A stretch of 64,000 nucleotides of DNA from Burkholderiales bacterium (GTDB lineage: Bacteria; Pseudomonadota; Gammaproteobacteria; Burkholderiales; UBA11063). Below the pieces are notes generated by a model that did not search any database, had not been told where the DNA came from, and worked only from the letters and a program-made list of their open reading frames with translations. The position numbers and the translations under genes are program-made. Positions 29,527 to 36,071 of this stretch are shown piece after piece. Position 1 is the stretch's first letter. Each line of letters opens with the position of its first letter. Location of the stretch: the NCBI GenBank assembly GCA_020697255.1, contig JAJFBE010000004.1, forward strand, positions 1 through 64,000. The letters run 5' to 3'.

Positions 29527-29633
29527 TTACTCATGAAAAAAATTTGCAATACTGCCATTGAATTAGATCGCTATGGAAAACCCAGACTTAACCAATGGCA
29601 AATTATAAAGTTATTATATTAGCTTCTATTTGA

Positions 29634-30617
29634 TTATTTTCTTTCCTCTTTCTTTTCTGCAGTCTTATCAGGAAATGGCAATTCATCATATGCGGTCGCC
29701 CATTGAAATGCTGGCTGTAACTCATCATATAATAATTTTATATCAGGGTTCTTTGTTTCTATTATATTGCGCAAATGCAGAGAAAGAGAATAGAATAATG
29801 ACCACTTTGTAGTAGGACTAACATATATCATATCATAAAAACCCTTATCTTTAAATAATTCATTTATAATAGCGTCCATTTCGTCAAGTGGCAGTCCTTT
29901 TTTTAAAGATGGATTGGTAGTTTTTTTACTTAATAAAAGATTTAATAATCCATTTTTATCCTCTGCCGATGGTACTTGTATCACTTTACCATACCAAGGA
30001 TCAAGAATATATACAGTTTTACTATCACCTTCAACCAAAACTGCCCTATGATCTCCAGTTAGGTAATTTGTATTTAATATACCCACATAAGTAAAAAGAG
30101 GCTTTTCCTCCCTAACCCTCTGATTCATAATATCAAAGACAACGGCAAAAAATGAATAAAGAGTATATTGAAAACAGCTTATATTTCTTTTCTCAACAGG
30201 TTTCTGCCACATTGACATTAACGGATTTACAAAATGATTTTTTACCAATATATCGTGTGGGCGCTTATCACCACCTTCTAAAGCAAGAACGTAACCAAGC
30301 GCAAAATCTTCGTTTACATATTCTTCTAACTTGTTATTAGCAAGCGGAACTCTTAACAAAACAGGAAGAAGTTTTAAAGTTTGTTCTGAGCTAAATTGTA
30401 ATTTTCTGTCAGCCATATTTCTTATTATTACCTCGTGGGATATCCTTGAGCGAGACTGCTTAGGATCAAAGTGGTTTACAAGAGCTGCATTTATATACCC
30501 TAGCCTCTCCAATTCTTCGGTTTGACCAGCAAAACACATAGTACTTGCAAAACATATTGAAGTTATAAAAAATAATTTTGCTACAAATATGTTGAGACTG
30601 TTTAATTTATAAATCAT
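29634..30617 (-). CDS. Secreted protein with a possible papain-like Cys-His-Asp triad
   Basis: The 327-residue protein has a signal peptide (core FVAKLFFITSICFASTMCFA, cleavage near residue 30). No family is recognised with certainty. The order of C148 (NISCFQYTLYSFF, at the start of a helix), H190 (TGDHRAVLVEGD, in a strand) and D206 (VYILDPWYG) is what a papain-fold cysteine peptidase or transferase shows. The C-terminal tail is charged (KTAEKKEERK). It lies between the convergent PglL-like gene and a Bcr-type exporter. Enzyme activity is inference. Confidence 0.6.
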   Translation of the reverse strand: MIYKLNSLNIFVAKLFFITSICFASTMCFAGQTEELERLGYINAALVNHFDPKQSRSRISHEVIIRNMADRKLQFSSEQTLKLLPVLLRVPLANNKLEEYVNEDFALGYVLALEGGDKRPHDILVKNHFVNPLMSMWQKPVEKRNISCFQYTLYSFFAVVFDIMNQRVREEKPLFTYVGILNTNYLTGDHRAVLVEGDSKTVYILDPWYGKVIQVPSAEDKNGLLNLLLSKKTTNPSLKKGLPLDEMDAIINELFKDKGFYDMIYVSPTTKWSLFYSLSLHLRNIIETKNPDIKLLYDELQPAFQWATAYDELPFPDKTAEKKEERK

Positions 30618-30835
30618 GTATTTATCCTACAAAGTTCTAAAGCGGTCGATTATAACATATCGATGTAAGTTATCTTAAAAAATCCAGTTGCATCAATTTA
30701 AAATATAAATGTCACTTTTAAGGATGAGTTAGTATTAAGGTAGAAGATCCCAACCCGGTTTTTGTAGTCTTATAAGTTCATTTTTTCAGGTGTTGATGAG
30801 CTGTGATTAATAAATTAGTAAAGTAGCACTGAAAT

Positions 30836-32056
30836 TTAGGACAATCTATTAAATATTGGCCTATCGAGAATAAGCAGGCTAATAACCGCTACCGATAGGA
30901 CAACATAGCATACTAAAAGATTTGCCATAGTATGTAGCGGTATAACATTAAATAATAATAAGGCTACACCTGTAAAAAACATTTTCATAAAGCCCTGTAC
31001 ACTGCTTGCTGCACCTTTACTGCTACCTTCGGTGAATTCATGCATACATAAAGATAAAGTCAGTGGCGCAGAAATGCCACAGGTAAAAGCTATTAGTATA
31101 GATACCAAAATTAACGCAGCAAAAGAATATGAAAAATAAAAGTATACAAAAAATGATAAAGAAGTAAGCATAAAGCTAACACAACATAGAGCAAAAACCC
31201 AACGCGAATCAAACTTATTAAGAAACTTGGCTAATGATAATGCCCCAAGCACTAGGGCAATTGCGTATACACTATAAATCTCCCCATTTTGTACAGGAGA
31301 AAAATTAAGCTTAAACAAGATAAAAGGCATATATGCATAATATGCAATGCTAAAAATATAAACTGCAGCTGATGCAAAGTTATAGAGCATAAACCTTTTT
31401 AATTTCAATAGGGATAAATATATTTTGCCCTGATCCAGTAAAGATGTTTTAACTGTAGGGATAATGTGTGTTTCTATCATAAATTTCTTTATCACTATGG
31501 CCGATGCTAGCGTTACACACAGGAGCATTACAAAACAAAGCCGCCAGCTACTGGTATATTGTTGTATAAAGCCGCCGATAATCGGCCCAAAAGTTGGGGA
31601 CATCATTCCAAATATAGAAAAATAAGAGAATGCTTGTTTTAATGACCTGGAGTCAACACATACGTCAGATATAATAGCCCGGGAAATTACCGTTGCACCG
31701 CCATTGCCTGCTCCGGTAATAAATCTTGCAATAGATAGCATGGCAATGGAGCCAGACATAACTGATAATAATATACCAGCTATACTTATTCCATATGATA
31801 TTAACATAGTTGTTTTCCGGCCGTAGTTATCAGAAAATGTGCCGTAAAAAAACTGGGAGATGCTTAAGCCAAACATATAAAATACAATCAATGGCTTAGT
31901 ACTTGTTTCATCGGTATGTAAAGACTGCATAATATATGGCAGGGATGGATTAATAAAATCCATGGCTAGTAATCCGGTGACTAAAATAAGATAGGCGAAA
32001 GCAACTAAATGCTTTTGTATAAGCGTCAAGGTATTATATTCCAAAACTTTTAGCAT
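30836..32056 (-). CDS. Bcr/CflA-type MFS drug exporter
   Basis: The 406-residue protein has 12 predicted helices. The first helix LVTGLLAMDFINPSLPYI, the loop GTFSDNYGRKTTML and the GAGNGGATVISRAIISD segment with SPTFGPIIGGFI fit the DHA1 Bcr/CflA branch, which exports bicyclomycin, chloramphenicol and similar compounds. It stands alone. Substrate unknown. Confidence 0.82.
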   Translation of the reverse strand: MLKVLEYNTLTLIQKHLVAFAYLILVTGLLAMDFINPSLPYIMQSLHTDETSTKPLIVFYMFGLSISQFFYGTFSDNYGRKTTMLISYGISIAGILLSVMSGSIAMLSIARFITGAGNGGATVISRAIISDVCVDSRSLKQAFSYFSIFGMMSPTFGPIIGGFIQQYTSSWRLCFVMLLCVTLASAIVIKKFMIETHIIPTVKTSLLDQGKIYLSLLKLKRFMLYNFASAAVYIFSIAYYAYMPFILFKLNFSPVQNGEIYSVYAIALVLGALSLAKFLNKFDSRWVFALCCVSFMLTSLSFFVYFYFSYSFAALILVSILIAFTCGISAPLTLSLCMHEFTEGSSKGAASSVQGFMKMFFTGVALLLFNVIPLHTMANLLVCYVVLSVAVISLLILDRPIFNRLS

Positions 32057-32177
32057 TATAATGCCAAATAGTGTAAAATCATGCCCCTTATGCAGTAATG
32101 CATAGCAATAGGTACATATCCTTACGGAGTTGTACCTAAATTCCGTAAAGATGTGTGTAATTAATAATTTTTTTATT

Positions 32178-32235
32178 GAGAGGACACATTGTGTTAATGT
32201 TTATTCTTAGCTACGGTGGGTGTTTTTATCTGTAA
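32178..32235 (+). other. Possible leader peptide ORF with a ribosome binding site
   Basis: GAGAGG lies 7 bases before a GTG that opens 14 codons (MLMFILSYGGCFYL) ending in TAA at 32233-32235. The stop abuts a strong hairpin (32240-32270). This resembles an attenuator leader, but no gene follows on the plus strand for 1.9 kb, so it may be chance or an orphan. Confidence 0.25.
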
Positions 32236-32371
32236 AAAAGTCGGATTGAGTCTTACAATCAAAATCCGACCAAATAGCAAGAAACACCAACGCAGTAACC
32301 GTAAAAAATAATTACTGCATGGTATGGTGCTGGCTGGCACCATATCTTTCTGGAATCATTATAATCCAGAT
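32219..32371 (-). terminator. Cluster of hairpins downstream of sodB, ending in an intrinsic terminator
   Basis: On the minus strand, reading away from sodB, come TCTGGA/TCCAGA (32349-32370), an 8-bp TATGGTGC/GCACCATA stem (32323-32344), GCAGTAA/TTACTGC (32292-32318), and then GTCGGATT/AATCCGAC (32240-32270) followed at once by TTTTTT. The last is nested inside GGTGTTT/AAACACC (32219-32288). The final hairpin is a good Rho-independent terminator. The others may be stability elements in the sodB 3' end or part of a small RNA. Nothing else is seen in the spacer from 32057 to 32408. Confidence 0.6.
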
Positions 32372-32408
32372 ATGCATTATATATCAAATTTAATTTAACA
32401 TTTCGGCA

Positions 32409-32987
32409 TTAAGCTAGGTTTTTTGCTACAAAATCCCAGTTTACCAATTTCCAGAAAGCCTCTAAGTAATTTGGACGGCTGTTGCGGTAATCAATATAAT
32501 ACGCATGCTCCCATACATCACAAGTAAGTAATGCTTTATTTTCTGTAGTCAAGGGCGTAGCAGCATTGGAAGTTGAAACTAAATCTAATTCACCATTTGG
32601 TTTTTTAACTAACCAGCCCCATCCAGAGCCAAAAGTACCAATAGATAGTGCAGTAAATGCTTTTTTAAACTCTTCAAATGAACCCCATTTTTTTTCTATT
32701 GCCTCTTTCACTGTCCCACTTGGCTCACCTCCACCATTAGGACTTAAGCAATTCCAATAAAAAGTATGATTCCATACCTGAGCCGAATTATTAAATATTC
32801 CGCCTGAAGATTTTTTGATAATATCTTCTAAACTCATATTTTCAAATTCTGTACCTTTAATCTGGTTATTTAAATTAGTTACATATGTTTGATGATGTTT
32901 GCCATAATGATATTCTAATGTCTCTTTAGAAATATGTGGCTGTAAGGCATCCATTGCATAAGGCAGTGCAGGTAATTTATGTTCCAT
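32409..32987 (-). CDS. sodB: Iron superoxide dismutase
   Basis: Converts superoxide to oxygen and peroxide in the cytoplasm. I start at [15 protein letters not shown] because AAGGAGG lies 8 bases before this ATG; an upstream ATG would add 12 residues but has no site. The product is 192 residues, normal for FeSOD. Metal ligands are in [17 protein letters not shown], and [34 protein letters not shown] and FGSGWGWLV are typical of the iron form. It is monocistronic. Confidence 0.95.
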   Translation of the reverse strand: MEHKLPALPYAMDALQPHISKETLEYHYGKHHQTYVTNLNNQIKGTEFENMSLEDIIKKSSGGIFNNSAQVWNHTFYWNCLSPNGGGEPSGTVKEAIEKKWGSFEEFKKAFTALSIGTFGSGWGWLVKKPNGELDLVSTSNAATPLTTENKALLTCDVWEHAYYIDYRNSRPNYLEAFWKLVNWDFVAKNLA

Positions 32988-33065
32988 AATCTTAATCCTC
33001 CTTGAAAATAACAGTTTAAGCAAGGTAGTTTAGCATATCACCGGGTAATTTGGGATACTTAAAAT

Positions 33066-33800
33066 TTAGCCCGTTTGCTTTTGATCAATATTTAAAGCTT
33101 CATAGAAGATAAGAGTTATTTTAGTACCAGTATTTCGCTTCGATTGTATTTGTAACCGGCCTTCGTTTTCTCTTAACATATCATGGATTTGCGTATAGCC
33201 TATACCATGCCCGTTTGCTTTATCGAAGGTAACCGGTGTACGATTTAAAATTCTCTCCCGGACCGGCTCTGGCATGCCTTTGCCATTATCTTCAATTATA
33301 ATCTGTACCTTTTCATCTATTTTATTTATTGAAATAGACACTTCCCCTGTTCTATCTTCTATGGCATCAACTGCATTATTTATAATGTTGGATATTGCGC
33401 GTTTAAACGCCACACTATCTGCATTAATAAAAATACTACTGTTAGTATTAAACTTGGGAGTAAATTTTATATCCCTAAATACATACTCATAGCGTTTTTC
33501 AGCAACAATCTCCATTACATCCGCGATAATATTAATTGGCTGTGTATTTGGTACGCTTGTTGCATGATTGCCAGGGTAATCCTGATTCGTATAGCGAAAT
33601 AAATTATTGGCAATATCCGAAATTCGATCACATACTTGTTGTAGCGAAGTTTTCTTTTCATCGGATAACTCGGTGCAACTATATACAATCATCCGAAGAC
33701 TGGATAATGGGGAGCATATATCATGGGAGATTTGACTGATTATGCTTTTTAAGGTTGGTTGATCTTGAGTTTGATAGCGGTTGTATGGTTGATTTTTCAA
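33066..33800 (-). CDS. Soluble orphan sensor histidine kinase
   Basis: The 244 residues contain only a kinase core: an H-box ISHDICSPLSSLRM with H26, then the ATPase domain with N-box NIINNAVDAI, G1 DNGKGMP and G2 GHGIGYTQI. There is no membrane segment and no room for a sensor domain. The usual HE/D-x-P after the histidine reads HDICSP, which is acceptable. No response regulator gene is adjacent; instead a divergent S24-type repressor lies beyond a structured spacer. Partner and signal are unknown. A GGAGG ribosome binding site precedes the ATG. Confidence 0.8.
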   Translation of the reverse strand: MKNQPYNRYQTQDQPTLKSIISQISHDICSPLSSLRMIVYSCTELSDEKKTSLQQVCDRISDIANNLFRYTNQDYPGNHATSVPNTQPINIIADVMEIVAEKRYEYVFRDIKFTPKFNTNSSIFINADSVAFKRAISNIINNAVDAIEDRTGEVSISINKIDEKVQIIIEDNGKGMPEPVRERILNRTPVTFDKANGHGIGYTQIHDMLRENEGRLQIQSKRNTGTKITLIFYEALNIDQKQTG

Positions 33801-33831
33801 AATATGCCTCCTAAATTAGCTAATACTAACA

Positions 33832-33941
33832 CCAAAGGGGCAATATACGAAAAATGAGCGGATACAATCGAACAAAAGTATGATATAATCTAACTCTCGG
33901 TAGAAAAGTCTATGACTTAGCTACCTGTATTGCCCTTTTGG
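33832..33941. promoter_or_regulatory. Inverted pair of a 14-base motif around a promoter
   Basis: CCAAAGGGGCAATA (33832-33845) reappears inverted as TATTGCCCTTTTGG (33928-33941), with 13 of 14 positions matching. The pair brackets a perfect extended -10 element. It may be an operator pair for the nearby S24-type repressor; this is inference. Confidence 0.4.
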
Positions 33942-34065
33942 GGTCAGGGGTGGCGTTATTCAGTATCGGCCAGGATAGAGTGAATAACAACCACCGGGTT
34001 ACAAAAATATCAAGCAACGTTTTTGGTTATAGTTCATATAAAGCTAAAACGCGCTTTTTTATTTT
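33881..34065 (+). ncRNA. Candidate structured small RNA between the kinase and repressor genes
   Basis: TGATATAAT (33881-33889) is a perfect extended -10 on the plus strand. The predicted transcript then folds: GGTAG/CTACC with an inner AAGTC/GACTT (33899-33925), and GGTGG/CCACC enclosing a perfect 8-bp GTTATTCA/TGAATAAC stem (33949-33995). It ends near an AAAGC...GCTTT hairpin followed by a long T-rich run (about 34040-34065). No reading frame is convincing. The sequence does not match a riboswitch or 6S/4.5S RNA that I know. It could alternatively be a long leader of the repressor gene. Confidence 0.45.
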
Positions 34066-34136
34066 TGTGACGTTATTATACATTATTTTGTACATATGCT
34101 ACAAATATTTTTAACTTTTAGCGGAAAAAGATAAAA

Positions 34137-34781
34137 ATGGATATAAACGAGATACGAATTGCAAATTTAAAACAAATAATTCTTAAAGATTACGGCAACT
34201 CAATTCAAAAGTTCGCTACAACCGTAGGAAGGCATAATAGCCATTTTTATAGTATCTTTAGCGGGCGCCGTTCTTTTGGTCAAAATTTAGCCCGACAATT
34301 GGAAGAAACTCTAAATATTGCGCCATATAGTCTGGACCAATCAGAAGAAGTAAAGAGTCTTTTTGATAGTGTACTGTTTGTTCCAGCGTATGGTGTAGAC
34401 GAGCATTCTGCTGACTTTTCTGATACTTTAACAAAAGTCAGCAACGATATATTTGTTATTGAAAAAGCTAAGATTAAAAACAGCAACTGGCAGGTTAATA
34501 AACTATATGGCCTAATAATGGATGATGAATCTATGCAACCAACCATTAAAGATGGGAGTAAGATAATAATTGATTCTTCTCAAACCACTCTTAAAGACGG
34601 TAAAATATACGCCCTATCTAAGAACAATGAGATATTCATAAGACGTGTATCTCGTCAGCTTGGCGGTACTGGCTATATAGCTCAGTGTGATAACGAAAAA
34701 TACGGTAAAGTTGAGTTTAAAGATGGCAAAGATATAACCGTGATCGGTCGCGTCGTTTACCTTTTAGGCCAAGAAATATAA
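34137..34781 (+). CDS. CI/LexA-like (S24 fold) transcriptional repressor lacking the catalytic lysine
   Basis: The 214-residue regulator has an N-terminal helix-turn-helix (about 8-65: SIQKFATTVGRHNSHFYSIF) and a C-terminal S24 domain. The catalytic serine is present (S132 in DDESMQPTI), but the general-base lysine position in the IFIRRVSRQ strand is R169, and no Ala-Gly cleavage site is evident in the linker. It therefore probably does not self-cleave as LexA or lambda CI does. It resembles phage repressors, yet no other phage genes are present. It may control the divergent kinase and the spacer RNA. Confidence 0.8.
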   Translation: MDINEIRIANLKQIILKDYGNSIQKFATTVGRHNSHFYSIFSGRRSFGQNLARQLEETLNIAPYSLDQSEEVKSLFDSVLFVPAYGVDEHSADFSDTLTKVSNDIFVIEKAKIKNSNWQVNKLYGLIMDDESMQPTIKDGSKIIIDSSQTTLKDGKIYALSKNNEIFIRRVSRQLGGTGYIAQCDNEKYGKVEFKDGKDITVIGRVVYLLGQEI

Positions 34782-34927
34782 TAAGCTTATATAAAGAATA
34801 AACTTCGCAGTATATTAAATACATATTTAAACTCTGCAATATTTATCATGAAAGAGAAATAATAAGCGCTTGTTATCTGTTAGTTATGGCGGGCCCAAAC
34901 CTTACGAAATAGTTTAAGTTTTTTTGC

Positions 34928-35179
34928 TTATCCACAAAAGCTGTGTACAACTCTGTGGATAACTTTATAATATCGGGCAGGCGGTTAAGTAAGCTCAATA
35001 AGTTTAAGAAAAAAATATGTTTTTTTCATATTTAAATAAGTTGCTATAAAACAACAACTTATAAAAAGTCAAGCTATTTCTTAAAAAAATATTTAAAAAT
35101 TTCTCTTGACAATAAAGAATCCAAATGATTGTTGTGGATAAGTGAACCAAAAATGTAGCATTTGATTGATTTTTCCACA
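34928..35179. other. DnaA-box cluster with A/T-rich tract, candidate replication origin or DnaA-controlled region
   Basis: Perfect DnaA boxes TTATCCACA occur at 34928-34936 (plus) and, inverted, at 34954-34962 and 35133-35141. A one-mismatch box TTTTCCACA lies at 35171-35179. Between the second and third boxes is a very A/T-rich tract with a 7-bp AAATATG/CATATTT hairpin (35013-35033), suitable as an unwinding element. There is no dnaA, dnaN or gyrB nearby. In the rest of the 34782-35231 spacer I see only a weak dyad after the repressor (34807-34837) and a TATAAT (35199-35204) before the methyltransferase. Confidence 0.5.
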
Positions 35180-35231
35180 TTTGCTATAGGCTAATAGTTA
35201 TAATACTGTATTTCATTTAAAAGGGTTGTGT

Positions 35232-35867
35232 ATGTGGGTGTTTGTTATATATTTATTATTAGCTATTATTGTTGTAAGTCTTATATGGCGCTTTACTTCA
35301 ACACGTTATCCTATACCCTGCCCTGCATGGATGGGGAAAATGATTGCTATGGAAAATCCATTAGCCAAGGCGCACCGTGCAATAGCTATTGTTAAAAACT
35401 CCGGTATATCTACTGGCATGCGTGTAATTGATGCCGGATGCGGACCGGGCCGGGTTACTGTAGAAATAGCCAAGGCTGTAGGTGCAAATGGAAAAGTTCT
35501 GGCATTTGATATACAGCAAAAAATGTTGGACCAGGCAAAAGAGCACATTGATAAAAACAGGTATACCAATGTTGAATATTATTGTTGTAACTTTCATGAC
35601 TTGGCCCTGACTACTAATGATATTGGCGGCGCAGTAGATGTGATCACACTAACTGCAGTTTTAGGCGAAACTACAGATAAAGTATCCATACTAAATAGAT
35701 TACTTAGTTTATTAAAACCAAGTGGTATAATAATTATTACAGAAATTATGGCTGATCCGCATTATATAACAATTGCAGCTAGCAGAAAACTTGCAGAAGA
35801 TACTAACCTTCAGGAAGTTAAAATTGTAAAAGGCCTTATTGATTATTCGATAATTTTGAGAAAATAA
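35232..35867 (+). CDS. Membrane-anchored class I SAM-dependent methyltransferase
   Basis: I use the ATG at 35232 because AAGGG lies 6 bases before it; an in-frame TTG two codons earlier has no spacing to that site. The 211-residue product begins with a membrane helix (VFVIYLLLAIIVVSLIWRF) and carries motif I VIDAGCGPGRVT, motif II VLAFDIQ and a motif-IV-like region near DVITLTAVLG. The substrate is unknown; UbiE-like methylases share this fold. The DnaA boxes lie directly upstream. Confidence 0.75.
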   Translation: MWVFVIYLLLAIIVVSLIWRFTSTRYPIPCPAWMGKMIAMENPLAKAHRAIAIVKNSGISTGMRVIDAGCGPGRVTVEIAKAVGANGKVLAFDIQQKMLDQAKEHIDKNRYTNVEYYCCNFHDLALTTNDIGGAVDVITLTAVLGETTDKVSILNRLLSLLKPSGIIIITEIMADPHYITIAASRKLAEDTNLQEVKIVKGLIDYSIILRK

Positions 35868-35871
35868 ATAG

Positions 35872-36000
35872 ATTCCTTTTTTAACTGTCAAAGTAGGAAA
35901 TAGCAAAGAGACTACAATTGCATATGCTGTAGGTGTTGATAATACAGGTAATATTTATATTACTCCCGGGCCATTATATATAAAATGGCCCAAAAATTAG
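35872..36000 (+). pseudogene. Fragment of an SBBP beta-propeller gene
   Basis: Right after the methyltransferase stop, 42 codons without a start run to a TAG. The part VGNSKETTIAYAVGVDNTGN, continuing NIYIT, matches the blade signature A-x-A-V-x-x-D-x-x-G-N-I-Y-I-T seen in the protein at 13507. It looks like one blade left from a lost gene. A GGGCCATT/AATGGCCC hairpin (35968-35991) overlaps its end and may terminate the methyltransferase transcript. Confidence 0.45.
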
Positions 36001-36023
36001 AATACATTCATCCATTAAAAGTG

Positions 36024-36051
36024 TTACAATTTCGCCAGTTTTTGTTATGAT
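36024..36051 (+). promoter_or_regulatory. Possible ppsA promoter
   Basis: TTACAA and TATGAT are 16 bases apart, with the predicted transcript starting close to the AGGAG ribosome binding site at 36058-36062. The leader would be very short, which lowers confidence. Confidence 0.35.
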
Positions 36052-36071
36052 AGAAATAGGAGCGTTGTACA

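Noticed and set aside
29533-29622. 29-codon ORF after the PglL-like gene
   Set aside because: Too short, no motif, and no ribosome binding site beyond the end of the previous gene.
33881-34065. Reading the kinase-repressor spacer as a known riboswitch or as 6S RNA
   Set aside because: No match to the conserved cores of TPP, c-di-GMP, fluoride or cobalamin riboswitches, and the 5' and 3' ends are not complementary as 6S RNA requires.
34137-34781. A prophage anchored by the S24 repressor
   Set aside because: No integrase, structural, lysis or replication genes on either side; neighbours are chromosomal.
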